Positions 16,378 to 23,999 of a stretch of 48,675 bases of DNA are shown piece after piece. Both the position numbers and the translations under genes were made by a program. The notes beneath the pieces were generated by a model. That model searched no databases. It saw only the letters and a program-made list of their open reading frames with translations, and had not been told where the DNA came from. Every line of letters begins with the position of its first letter. The stretch's first letter is position 1. Origin of the DNA: Actinomycetota bacterium (GTDB lineage Bacteria > Actinomycetota > Actinomycetes > S36-B12); NCBI GenBank assembly GCA_030645615.1, contig JAUSNB010000010.1:1-48675 (forward strand). Reading direction: 5' to 3'.

Positions 16378-17231
16378 GCGCCCCCGCCACCGCGAAGCAG
16401 TCGCGTGGGCTCGGCGTCAGGTGCGAGGAACTCGTGCACATCTACCGGACGGGTGACGTGGACGTCGTTGCCGTACGCGGTGTCGACCTCGTCGTGCGGG
16501 CCGGGGAGCGCGTGGCCCTGCTGGGCCCGTCAGGTTCAGGCAAGTCAACCCTGCTGGGCATGCTCGGCGGGCTCATCCCCCCGTCTGCCGGCCGACTGTG
16601 GATCGGCGATGAGGAGACCGGCGGCCTATCCGAGCGCGCGCTCCTGGGCCTGCGGGCCCAGCGCATCGGCTTCGTGCTCCAGGGCGCGGCCCGCAACCTC
16701 CTGCAGTACGGCACGCCGATTGACAACGTCCGTTTCGCCCACCGTTCAGTGCGCCGCAGTGCGCGACGCGACCTGATGGAACCGCGCGAACTGCTCGACG
16801 TCGTCGGCCTGGGCCCGGTCGCCGACCGGCCGGTTCCTTCGCTGGCGGGCGGGGAGCAGCAACGTGTCGCACTCGCGGTGGCCGTCGCCAACGGCCCTGG
16901 CCTGCTCCTCGCCGACGAGCCCACCTCGCAGCTGGACACCGCGGGCCGTGACGCGGTCCTGGACCTGCTCGACCTCGTCAACGAGCGGTTCGGCACGACC
17001 GTGATCGTGGTGACGCACGACGCCGACGTCGGCGCCCGGCTGGGCCGAACGGTGTCGATGCGCTACGGACGCGTGGGCAACGAAGGCGACCGCGGGCAGC
17101 AGTACACCGTCGTGGGCAAGGACGGCAGCGTTCACCTGCCGGACGACGTCGTTGCCGAGTGGCCGCCCGGGACGCACGTGCTGGTCGAGCGCACCGAAGA
17201 TGGCGTGCACATGCGTCGGAGGCCGACATGA
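16374..17231 (+). CDS. ABC transporter ATP-binding protein 1 (LolD/MacB-type) with C-terminal extension
   Basis: 285 residues. Walker A is GPSGSGKST (51-59), the Q-loop is in GFVLQGAARN, the signature is LAGGE (157-161) where LSGGE is usual, Walker B is LLLADEPTSQLD and the H-loop is VVTHD. After the nucleotide-binding domain comes a 55-residue tail with YTVVGKDGSVHLPDDVVAEW, resembling the small beta-rich extension seen on some actinobacterial ATPases. It overlaps the permease gene by 4 bp and the second ATPase gene by 4 bp. Inferred to pair with ATPase 2 as a heterodimer on the fused permease. Confidence 0.9.
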   Translation: MSAPATAKQSRGLGVRCEELVHIYRTGDVDVVAVRGVDLVVRAGERVALLGPSGSGKSTLLGMLGGLIPPSAGRLWIGDEETGGLSERALLGLRAQRIGFVLQGAARNLLQYGTPIDNVRFAHRSVRRSARRDLMEPRELLDVVGLGPVADRPVPSLAGGEQQRVALAVAVANGPGLLLADEPTSQLDTAGRDAVLDLLDLVNERFGTTVIVVTHDADVGARLGRTVSMRYGRVGNEGDRGQQYTVVGKDGSVHLPDDVVAEWPPGTHVLVERTEDGVHMRRRPT

Positions 17232-17875
17232 CGGGCGACCCGCACGTGCGCCCGCGCGACGGCTTGGCCGTGCAGGCGAGCGACATCGTGGTCGTCCGCG
17301 GTGGCAGGAATGTGCTCGACAGGGTCGATGCCGTCGTCCTCCCCGGAAGGATCCTCGCCGTCACCGGCCCGTCGGGCGCGGGAAAGACCATCCTGCTCTG
17401 GGTGCTCGCTGGGCTGCTGCAACCGGATGGCGGCTCCGTGGAGCCGCGGGACCGGTCGAGGCACGCTGCCGTCGTCTTCCAGGGATACGGCCTGCTGCCG
17501 ATGCTGACGGCCGCGGAGAACGTCGAACTCCCGCTTCAATTGCACGGCGTCGTCCGTGCCGAGGCGCGCACGCAAGCCCAGGACTGCCTGGCCAGGGCGG
17601 GCTTGGCGGACGTCCCTGAGCGACTGGTCGAGGAGTTGTCCGGCGGCCAGCGCCAACGGGTCGCCGTCGCACGGGCGCTCGCCGTGGCGCCTGCCCTCCT
17701 GGTGGCGGACGAGCCGACGGCCGAACTCGACGCCGACACGGCTGCCGTGGTCTTCCGCGCCCTTCGGGCCGAGGCGAACGCGGGCGCCGCGGTGGTGCTC
17801 GCGACCCACGATGACGAACTGGCCGCCCAGTGCGACGCCACGTTGCACCTCGTCGACGGACGCTTCCAGCCCTGA
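17228..17875 (+). CDS. ABC transporter ATP-binding protein 2
   Basis: 215 residues, the compact size of LolD-type ATPases. Walker A is GPSGAGKT (47-54), Q-loop AVVFQGYGLLP, canonical signature LSGGQ (137-141), Walker B LLVADEPTAELD (157-168) and H-loop ATHDDEL. The ATG overlaps the first ATPase stop by 4 bp and is preferred over an in-frame ATG at 17159 that would lie deep inside the upstream gene. Last gene of the operon; it is followed after 22 bp by a convergent haemoglobin gene. Confidence 0.9.
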   Translation: MTGDPHVRPRDGLAVQASDIVVVRGGRNVLDRVDAVVLPGRILAVTGPSGAGKTILLWVLAGLLQPDGGSVEPRDRSRHAAVVFQGYGLLPMLTAAENVELPLQLHGVVRAEARTQAQDCLARAGLADVPERLVEELSGGQRQRVAVARALAVAPALLVADEPTAELDADTAAVVFRALRAEANAGAAVVLATHDDELAAQCDATLHLVDGRFQP

Positions 17876-17897
17876 CGATCGGGTCGGCGCGAGCGCC

Positions 17898-18314
17898 TTA
17901 CAGCGTCGCGCGACGGATCGTGATGAACTCGCTGCCCGACTCGCCCATGAGGCGACGGCTCATCGACCACGCGATGCGCGAGCCCTGGACCTTGGCCAGG
18001 TCGGCAGTCGGGCCGGTGAACATCGCGTCGACGGTGGCGTGCCACAGGTCCACCCACCGCCCGAAGTGCTCGGGGGTCAGGGCTGCACGCTCGTGCAGGT
18101 CGACGTGCACCTTCAACGCGTTGCGCTTGTAGGTGCCGGCCCGGAACAGCACGGTCTCCCAGAACTCGCACATCACCGGCATGTGCTCGGCGAGGTCCAT
18201 GCGGGCGACGTCGATGAAGACGGGGCCGAGCAGGTCGTCCAGGAAGGCCTGGCCGTAGAAGGCCTCGATCAGCGCGACGACATCGTCGTGCGTCGCGATG
18301 TCGGGCTGCCCCAT
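17898..18314 (-). CDS. group III truncated haemoglobin
   Basis: 138 residues. The pattern is that of group III (Ctb-like) 2-on-2 globins: DVVALIEAFYGQAFLDDLLGPVF at the N-terminus, HMPVMCEFWETVLFRAGTYKRNAL, the haem-pocket HxxLHERAALTPEHFGRWVDLW segment and a C-terminal GSRIAWSMSRRLM helix. Family members bind oxygen or NO and are linked to nitrosative-stress protection or oxygen handling; the haem-ligand histidines appear present. AAGGAG lies at the right distance before the ATG, and AGTATC (18363-18368) read on minus gives a GATACT -10. It is divergent from the MFS gene. Confidence 0.9.
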   Translation of the reverse strand: MGQPDIATHDDVVALIEAFYGQAFLDDLLGPVFIDVARMDLAEHMPVMCEFWETVLFRAGTYKRNALKVHVDLHERAALTPEHFGRWVDLWHATVDAMFTGPTADLAKVQGSRIAWSMSRRLMGESGSEFITIRRATL

Positions 18315-18394
18315 GCCTGCTCCTTCGTGATCACCCGCTCCCCGCGATCGGTTCGCCCCTGCAGTATCCCTCGGCGGCCCGGCATGATGTCCCG

Positions 18395-19624
18395 ATGAGC
18401 GGGCACTGGCCGCGCTACCTCCCGGTCGGCCTGCTCGAGCTGGCCAACCTGGCGTCTGGCGTCGGGAACGCCATCGTGATGATCACGATCCCCTGGTTCG
18501 TGCTGGATCTCACCGGCTCGGCAGCGGCCGCCGGTTTGGTGGCCGCCGTGAGCGCGATCCCGTCGCTGCTCGTCTCGCCGATTGCGGGCTGGCTCGTCGA
18601 CCGGTTCGGCCGGCGCGTCATCAGCGTGGCCTCGGACGTGATGTCCGCGCTGTCCGTGGCCGCCATCCCCGTCGTGGCGCTGGCCGGTGACCTGACGTTG
18701 CCGCTCATCATCGCCCTGGCGCTCGTGGGCGCGGCATTCGACCCGGCCGGGTACACGGCCCGCCGGGCCCTCATCCCCGATGCGGCCATGGCCGCCCGCA
18801 TGCCGGTGGACCGCCTGAACGGCATCCATGAGGGGGTCTTCGCCGTCGGCTGGACCATCGGACCGCTGCTGGCCGCCGTGCTGATCGCTGCCTTCGGCGC
18901 GGCACCGTCGTTCTGGGCGCCCTTTGGCCTGTTCCTGCTGGCCTCTGCCTGCGTGGCAGTCATGCGGGTGCGCGACCAGGGCCAGCAGGAGCGGCAGCGG
19001 GCGATTGCCGCCGGGGAGCATGTCGGGGGCTGGCAGGGCCTGGTGCGGGGCTTCTCCGTCCTGTGGCACGACCGGCTGCTGCGCACCATCACGATCGCCG
19101 TCGTCGTCCTCGTCGCCATCTACATGCCGACCGAGGCCGTCCTGCTGCCGGTGCACTTCGAGGGGCTCGGCGACCCGGGGTCGCTCGGCATCATCATCGC
19201 CGCCCTGGCGGCAGGGTCGGCTGTGGGCGCGTTCGGCTACGGCTGGCTGTCCCGGCGCATGACCCGCCTGACGATGATGCGCATCGTGCTGCTGGGCACC
19301 GCGCTCAGCATCGTGCCCATGGCCCTCCTTCCGGCGTTGCCGGTCATGGCGCTGGCCGGATTCGCCCTCGGGCTGTGCTGGGGCCCCTTCAACCCGCTGA
19401 TGAGCACGGTCGTGCAGCGCAGGGTGCGCCCGGACGAGCAGGGCCGCGTGTACGGCGTGCAGCTGTCGGCGTTCTACGCAGCGCCGCCGATCGCGATGCT
19501 TGCCGTGGGCGCTGCCGTCGAGGGCTACGGAGTCGAGGCCACCTACCTCGGTCTCGCCGTCGTCCTCGCGGCGACGGCACTCGTGGCGCTGCTGACGCCG
19601 GGCCTGCGCGAGATCAACGACTGA
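18395..19624 (+). CDS. MFS transporter
   Basis: 409 residues with about 12 transmembrane helices. The MFS motif A region is recognisable after helix 2 as GWLVDRFGRRVISVASD (24-residue loop type G-x-x-x-D-R-x-G-R-R), and repeated at the second half as YGWLSRRMTRLTMMR. The PTEAVLLPVHFEGLGDPGSLG segment resembles MFS_3/enterobactin-exporter-like proteins, suggesting drug or metabolite efflux by proton antiport. CATGAT 6 nt before the ATG may be a leaderless -10. The last 11 bp overlap the convergent acetyltransferase gene. Confidence 0.85.
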   Translation: MSGHWPRYLPVGLLELANLASGVGNAIVMITIPWFVLDLTGSAAAAGLVAAVSAIPSLLVSPIAGWLVDRFGRRVISVASDVMSALSVAAIPVVALAGDLTLPLIIALALVGAAFDPAGYTARRALIPDAAMAARMPVDRLNGIHEGVFAVGWTIGPLLAAVLIAAFGAAPSFWAPFGLFLLASACVAVMRVRDQGQQERQRAIAAGEHVGGWQGLVRGFSVLWHDRLLRTITIAVVVLVAIYMPTEAVLLPVHFEGLGDPGSLGIIIAALAAGSAVGAFGYGWLSRRMTRLTMMRIVLLGTALSIVPMALLPALPVMALAGFALGLCWGPFNPLMSTVVQRRVRPDEQGRVYGVQLSAFYAAPPIAMLAVGAAVEGYGVEATYLGLAVVLAATALVALLTPGLREIND

Positions 19625-20177
19625 GCCGAGCCAGGTCCAGCCGGTACTCGACGAGCTCGACGCCGTACCACTCCCCCGTGATGCCGACCATGGTCATGCC
19701 GAGCCGCTCGCACACGGCCGCGCTACCGTGGTTCTCCGGGTAGAGCACCGCACGGACCGTGCCCTGGCCGCGTGCTGCCGCGGTCGCGACGAGTGCGGCG
19801 CCTGCCTCGGTGGCGTAGCCCTGCCCCCACCAGTCCGGATGGAGGTGCCAGCCGATCTCAACGGCGTCGGACGCGGCGCCGTCGCTGCGCGGAAGCTCGA
19901 CCAGCAGCGCAGTGCCGACCGGCCGAGCCTCGGGGACCTCGCGCCGCACGATTGCCCATACGCCCTGGCCGTCACGGATGCGCGTCGACCATCGCGCGAT
20001 GCGCTGGCGGGCATCGTCGACGTCGACTACCGGGCTGGGGCTGGCCCCCAGGAAGCGGTAGACCTCGGGCCGGCCGTACATGTCCAGCAGGGCCTCGGCA
20101 TCGTCCGCGTGCCATGGACGAAACGCCAGTCGTGCGGTCGGCGACGGCGCACTGGGTGGCACGGGGCCTGCCCTCAC
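19614..20177 (-). CDS. GNAT family N-acetyltransferase (RimJ/RimL-type)
   Basis: 187 residues. The GNAT fold is clear: TARLAFRPWHADDAEALLDM (strand 1/helix 1), VEIGWHLHPDWWGQGYATEA (motif A, acetyl-CoA pyrophosphate loop Q/R-x-x-G-x-A region) and VLYPENHGSAAVCERLGM (motif B). This is the RimJ/RimL subtype that acetylates protein N-termini or small amines; the substrate is unknown. The GTG start at 20177 overlaps the upstream stop by 4 bp (GTGA), chosen over the long upstream extension of the frame, which is antisense-like and low in family similarity. Confidence 0.87.
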   Translation of the reverse strand: MRAGPVPPSAPSPTARLAFRPWHADDAEALLDMYGRPEVYRFLGASPSPVVDVDDARQRIARWSTRIRDGQGVWAIVRREVPEARPVGTALLVELPRSDGAASDAVEIGWHLHPDWWGQGYATEAGAALVATAAARGQGTVRAVLYPENHGSAAVCERLGMTMVGITGEWYGVELVEYRLDLARLSR

Positions 20178-20587
20178 GCTTGGACGGCTCGTGTCCGCAG
20201 CATCGTCAGGAGCGCCAGCACGAAGGCGATCGCCGACACGGGTGCCCAGATCAGTCGCTCGCCCATGGACGGTGTCGCGAGGTTCACCACGATCGCCACG
20301 GCGAGGTACACGACCGCAAGCCAGCCGAGGATGGCGACCATCACTCGCGGCGCCGACTTCAGGGGGCCCTCGCCGGCCCGCGCCAGGAGGGCGACAGCCA
20401 TGAGGCCGAGCAGGAGGAACGAGATCCCCGCGACCACCCGTCCCACCGCAGGCAGCGTCCCGGAGTACGCCCCGCCCTGCGTGAAGTCGCCCCACGGCGC
20501 ACCGAGCACCAGGGCGAGCTGGAAGGCCATGACGACCGCGATCACGGCCGCCGCCGCGCGTGCAGAGGCGAGGGGGGACAGGCGCAC
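20174..20587 (-). CDS. four-helix membrane protein of unknown function
   Basis: 137 residues with four hydrophobic segments: AAAVIAVVMAFQLALVLGA, RVVAGISFLLLGLMAVALL, VMVAILGWLAVVYLAVAIVV and WAPVSAIAFVLALLTML. The loops are short and no catalytic motif is visible. The GTG start has no Shine-Dalgarno sequence but has TAGACA 6 nt upstream, possibly a weak leaderless -10. It overlaps the acetyltransferase gene by 4 bp and follows the HhH gene by 36 bp on the same strand. No named family recognised. Confidence 0.72.
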   Translation of the reverse strand: MRLSPLASARAAAAVIAVVMAFQLALVLGAPWGDFTQGGAYSGTLPAVGRVVAGISFLLLGLMAVALLARAGEGPLKSAPRVMVAILGWLAVVYLAVAIVVNLATPSMGERLIWAPVSAIAFVLALLTMLRTRAVQA

Positions 20588-20623
20588 GAGTGATGTCTAT
20601 CAGGTGGGACGGGCGCGACTCGC

Positions 20624-20818
20624 CTAGGCCGTGAACGACAGGCCGGCGGCGGCCAACGCGCTCTCGAGGATCCCGAGGGCCTTGGGGCCCATGCCGTGCA
20701 GCGCGGCCACCTGGGCGCGGCTGACGCCTGCGAGATCCTCCAGCCTGGCGAGGCCCGCACCCACCAACGCCCGTCGTGCCGGCGCCCCGATGGGCAGGTC
20801 ACTCCACGCTTCGGCCAT
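20624..20818 (-). CDS. small helix-hairpin-helix DNA-binding-like protein
   Basis: 64 residues, essentially one helix-hairpin-helix unit: LPIGAPARRALVGAGLARLE followed by AGVSRAQVAALHGMGPKALG and a closing helix. It resembles RNA polymerase alpha-CTD-like and short actinobacterial HhH proteins. The HGMGPKA hairpin is the usual non-specific DNA or protein contact. The ATG at 20818 is preferred over an upstream in-frame start at 20902 because GATCAT lies 6 nt before it and the extra N-terminus is Arg-rich leader-like sequence that would overlap the divergent gene. Function unknown. Confidence 0.72.
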   Translation of the reverse strand: MAEAWSDLPIGAPARRALVGAGLARLEDLAGVSRAQVAALHGMGPKALGILESALAAAGLSFTA

Positions 20819-20900
20819 GGCGAAATGATCGCACCCGCGACGGCGGACGCGGCTAGGTTCCACCACGGACGATCGGATCGGCCGACGAAGGGACACGCCC

Positions 20901-21932
20901 ATGCGCTCGCTGACCTACGTCGAGCCGGGCGTCATTGCCTGGCAGGACGCCCCCGAGCCCGTGCTCGCACAGGAGCACGCCGCCCTCGTGCGCCCGCTGG
21001 CGGTCGCCCGTTGCGATCTTGACCCCATCCAAGGCGCCTTCGGGATCTTCCCCGGTCCCTTCCCGGTCGGTCACGAGACGGTGGCCGAGGTCACCGCGCT
21101 CGGCAGTGACGTGGCCGGGCTGCACGTGGGCGACCTCGTACTCGTTCCCTTCCAGGTTTCCTGCGGTGGCTGCCGGGCGTGCCGGGAGGGCCGCTTCGGC
21201 GGGTGCCAGTCCTACCCGGCCCGGGCGGGCGCCGCCTTCGGGTTCGGCGCGGCCGGCGGCGGTCACGGCGGGGCCATGTCCGACCTGCTCCTCGTCCCGC
21301 ATGCCCAGCACATGCTCGTCCCGGCGCCGCGGTCGCTCCCGGCGGCCGCCCTCGCGACCCTGCCGGACAACGTCGTCGATGGGTACCGCACGGTGGGCCG
21401 CCACCTGGCCGAGCGACCCGGATCCGATGTCCTCGTCGTTGGCGGGGCCGCGGCATCCATCGGCCTGTACGCCGTTGCCTGCGCGGTCGCCCTCGGTGCC
21501 GGCTCCGTGCGGTACATCGACTCCGACGACGAGCGGCTGGCCGTCGCGGCGCGACTTGGCGCGCAGGCGATCAGGCACGACGGCGACTGGCCCCCGTCCT
21601 TCGACCGGGCCGGGATCGTCATCGAGAACACCGGAACCGCGCAGGGGCTCGAGTGCGCCGTTCGCTCGACGGATGCGTACGGCTACCTCACCAGCGTCGC
21701 AATCCACTTCACCCCGGCCGCGCTGCCCCTCCTGCAGATGTACACGCGCGGCATCACGTTCCACACGTCCCGTGCTGATTCGCGCGCCTACCTGCCCGAG
21801 GTGCTGGCCCTGCTCGAAGCCGGCCGGCTGGACCCGCTGGCCGTGCCGACGCACGTGGTGGACTGGGATGACGCGGAGCAGGCCTGGCTGGAGCCCGGCA
21901 TAAAGCTGGTGCTCAGCCGCTCGACTGAGTGA
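20901..21932 (+). CDS. zinc-dependent alcohol dehydrogenase (MDR family)
   Basis: 343 residues. Catalytic-zinc ligands are visible as Cys39 in AVARCDLD and the His-Glu pair in PVGHETVAEV. The structural-zinc lobe has four cysteines in CGGCRACREGRFGGC. The nucleotide-binding loop is VLVVGGAAASIGLYAVACA, a variant of GxGxxG. The acidic residue in RYIDSDDERLAVAARLGA suggests NAD+ preference. The substrate is unknown; the family includes threonine-, sorbitol- and formaldehyde-type dehydrogenases. AAGGGA precedes the ATG. Its end overlaps the convergent SDR gene by 20 bp. Confidence 0.87.
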   Translation: MRSLTYVEPGVIAWQDAPEPVLAQEHAALVRPLAVARCDLDPIQGAFGIFPGPFPVGHETVAEVTALGSDVAGLHVGDLVLVPFQVSCGGCRACREGRFGGCQSYPARAGAAFGFGAAGGGHGGAMSDLLLVPHAQHMLVPAPRSLPAAALATLPDNVVDGYRTVGRHLAERPGSDVLVVGGAAASIGLYAVACAVALGAGSVRYIDSDDERLAVAARLGAQAIRHDGDWPPSFDRAGIVIENTGTAQGLECAVRSTDAYGYLTSVAIHFTPAALPLLQMYTRGITFHTSRADSRAYLPEVLALLEAGRLDPLAVPTHVVDWDDAEQAWLEPGIKLVLSRSTE

Positions 21933-22983
21933 CGTCGCCGCCGGTGACCGCGATCTTGCCTCGCGACACGAGGTCGACCACCGTGTCGGCCACCGACTCA
22001 CGCGCAGGGCGGAAGGTCATCCCCAGCTCGGACCTGATGCGCGACGTGTCGTACTGCGGCACGCGGCCCAGGTGGGTGCGCAGGTAGCTGCCGGCCCCGT
22101 CCGGCTGGAACCAGGACGCCGCCTTCGCCACCGCCGTGCCGATCGCGTTGTCCATCGGACGGCTTGGCAGGCGCACCGAGAGCGGAAGCCCCTCGCGCAT
22201 GACCCCGATGACCTCACGCATCGTGAGGACCTCCCCGGCGCAGAGATAGCGGCCGGATGCGTCGGGAGTCTCCATGGCCAAGGCGTGGGCCACCGCGACG
22301 TCACGCACGTCGACGAAGCCCCAGGCCAGGGCCAGGACCGCGGGGTAGGTGCCCTTCGTCAGGTCGACGAGGATCTGGTTGGACGTGTTCACGCCGGTGC
22401 CCAGTTCGGGTCCGATGATCACGAACGGATTCACCGCGACGAGATCGAAGCCTCGGCTGGCCTGCCCCATGAAGTCCCATGCGGCCCGCTCGGCGGCTGC
22501 CTTCGACAGGTAGTACGGGTTGCGTCGAAGCGTCGACGATGTATTCCAGTCTGCCTCCGTCAGGACATGAGTGCTGTCGGGCTGGTCGGTGATCGCGGCG
22601 ACCGACGAGGTCAGCACGACCCGCCGGACGGTGCCGGCCTTGGCGCACGCGCCGAGCACAGCGAGGGTTCCGTTCACGGCCGGGTCGACGAGGTCGCGCT
22701 GCGGGTCAGCCGTATCGAGCAGGTATGGGCTCGCGGCGTGCATGACGTCGGTGATCCCGGCCATGGCGTCATCGAAGGAGTCCGGCTCGGCCAGGTCGGC
22801 CTCGACCAGGTCGAGCCCGTACGAGGCACCCGGCAGCCCGATGAGGTGCGCATAGGCAGCCGTTCGCGCGGTCGAGCGGACGGTCCCGCGTACCCGGTAC
22901 CCGCGGGCCAGCAGCTCGCGCACGAGGTGCGACCCCAGGAAGCCCGTGGCGCCCGTGACGAGGACGTGGCGATCAGCCGTCAT
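21913..22983 (-). CDS. NAD-dependent epimerase/dehydratase family protein (dihydroflavonol-reductase-like extended SDR)
   Basis: 356 residues. The extended SDR motifs are VLVTGATGFLGSHLVRELL (GxxGxxG), VVLTSSVAAI (catalytic Ser region), PYYLSKAAAERAAW (YxxxK) and VNPFVIIGPELG. This combination is typical of dihydroflavonol-4-reductase-like and cinnamoyl-CoA-reductase-like bacterial proteins that reduce aldehydes or ketones with NAD(P)H. The C-terminal tail (SRGKIAVTGGDVTQSSG) is unusual but short. It begins 7 bp after the DM13 gene ends, so the two are in one operon; no obvious pathway link. Confidence 0.85.
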   Translation of the reverse strand: MTADRHVLVTGATGFLGSHLVRELLARGYRVRGTVRSTARTAAYAHLIGLPGASYGLDLVEADLAEPDSFDDAMAGITDVMHAASPYLLDTADPQRDLVDPAVNGTLAVLGACAKAGTVRRVVLTSSVAAITDQPDSTHVLTEADWNTSSTLRRNPYYLSKAAAERAAWDFMGQASRGFDLVAVNPFVIIGPELGTGVNTSNQILVDLTKGTYPAVLALAWGFVDVRDVAVAHALAMETPDASGRYLCAGEVLTMREVIGVMREGLPLSVRLPSRPMDNAIGTAVAKAASWFQPDGAGSYLRTHLGRVPQYDTSRIRSELGMTFRPARESVADTVVDLVSRGKIAVTGGDVTQSSG

Positions 22984-22990
22984 GCCCCCA

Positions 22991-23575
22991 TCATGCAGCG
23001 ACGAGCTCCGCTGCCCCGAATGAGACCGAGAAGCGGTCGCACCAGATGGTGACGCTGGTCAGGTCGCCGAGGTCGACGGTCGCCGGTATGCGGTAGTTCT
23101 GGTTGCCCCGGTTGCCCTTGAGCTCGCCGAGGTCGGCGTAGTCGCCGTCGTCGAACACGAACCACCCGTCGCGCCCCTCGATCACAGGCGCATCCGAGAG
23201 CCACACGTGCAGGTCGGGCCCGTTGCTGGTGTCGAGCCCCTCGATGCGCAGCACGCGGTCGCCGCCGGGCAGCGCGATCACGCTCACCGTCCCTGAGGTC
23301 CCGTGCTCGTGCGAGATGAACTCGCCGGTGGCGATCACCGTCGCCTGGGCCGCGACGCTCGGAGACTCCTCTGGCGCTGGTGTCGTTGCCGCCCCGTCAT
23401 CCTCTGCCGGCGGTGACACGGCAGGCGTCGACACGGCGAGTGGAGAGGCCTCGTCGACGGTCGTGTTGACGAACAAGCGCCAGGGCTGGAAGAGGTACAG
23501 GCCCACCCCCATCACGGCGACCAGCACGAGCGCAGTGGGTACCAGGACCGCGGGGCGGCGCAGACGGGCGAGCAT
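22991..23575 (-). CDS. membrane-anchored DM13-domain protein
   Basis: 194 residues. An N-terminal transmembrane anchor (AVLVPTALVLVAVMGVGLYLF) is followed by a Pro/Thr/Ser-rich spacer (about 42-82) and a DM13 domain (about 85-190: ATGEFISHEHGTSGTVSV, LRIEGLDTSNGPDLHVWLSD, YADLGELKGNRGNQNYRIP, VTIWCDRFSVSFG). The conserved Cys in IWC is the proposed redox centre of DM13 domains. Probably an extracytoplasmic electron-transfer or iron/haem-related protein. The start at 23575 has a full GGAGGT; the earlier in-frame ATG at 23731 is rejected. A direct repeat lies 60-85 bp upstream. Confidence 0.82.
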   Translation of the reverse strand: MLARLRRPAVLVPTALVLVAVMGVGLYLFQPWRLFVNTTVDEASPLAVSTPAVSPPAEDDGAATTPAPEESPSVAAQATVIATGEFISHEHGTSGTVSVIALPGGDRVLRIEGLDTSNGPDLHVWLSDAPVIEGRDGWFVFDDGDYADLGELKGNRGNQNYRIPATVDLGDLTSVTIWCDRFSVSFGAAELVAA

Positions 23576-23641
23576 GGGACCTCCGTTGATCGGTGTCCCT
23601 CGAGTCTGCGGCGCCCCGCCACCGGGCGATAGTGGCGTGGG

Positions 23642-23663
23642 CCTTACGAGGTCCTTACGGTGT
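23642..23663 (-). promoter_or_regulatory. 11-bp-spaced direct repeat upstream of the DM13 gene, candidate response-regulator site
   Basis: CGTAAGG occurs twice on the minus strand (23653-23659 and 23642-23648) with an 11-bp period, 9 of 11 positions matching between units. This head-to-tail, one-turn spacing is typical of OmpR/PhoB-family binding sites. A CACTAT hexamer (23629-23634) downstream could be the -10. No two-component genes are in the window. Confidence 0.45.
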
Positions 23664-23690
23664 CGAACTCGACCTCCTTGATCGCCCCGC

Positions 23691-23999
23691 CTAGGGACGG
23701 GCGAACCGGTAGTCGCGGATGACCTCCGCAACCGTCACCGAGTACTCCTCGTAGAAGTCCTCGATCCCGCGGCGCTGGGCGTGCAGATGCTCAGCCTGCG
23801 CCTTCCATGCCCGGGCAGAGTCATCATCGCGGAAGAAGGACACCGTGATGCCCTCCCGGCTGACCGGATCCCGGACCCCCGTGATGCTGATGAAGCCGGG
23901 CTGCTCGTGGGCGAGTTCCTCCATGCGCGTCGCGACGGCTGCGTACTCCTCGTCATGCGACTGGCTCCGGCGCGACGTGAAGATCACCGCGACCGTCAC
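23691..23999 (-). CDS. antibiotic biosynthesis monooxygenase (ABM)-fold protein
   Basis: 102 residues forming a single dimeric alpha+beta ferredoxin-like ABM domain: TVAVIFTSRRSQSHDEEYAA, MEELAHEQPGFISITGVRDP, ITVSFFRDDDSARAWKAQAE and HLHAQRRGIEDFYEEYSVTV. Such proteins include quinol monooxygenases and haem-degrading enzymes, but many have unknown roles and the fold alone does not establish activity. The GTG start overlaps the stop of the SRPBCC gene by 4 bp (GTGA), giving a two-gene operon divergent from cruF. Confidence 0.85.
   Translation of the reverse strand: MTVAVIFTSRRSQSHDEEYAAVATRMEELAHEQPGFISITGVRDPVSREGITVSFFRDDDSARAWKAQAEHLHAQRRGIEDFYEEYSVTVAEVIRDYRFARP

Noticed and set aside
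17882-17893. GGCGCGAGCGCC inverted repeat between convergent genes as a terminator
   Set aside because: The stem is 4-5 bp with a minimal loop, expected by chance in DNA of this GC content.
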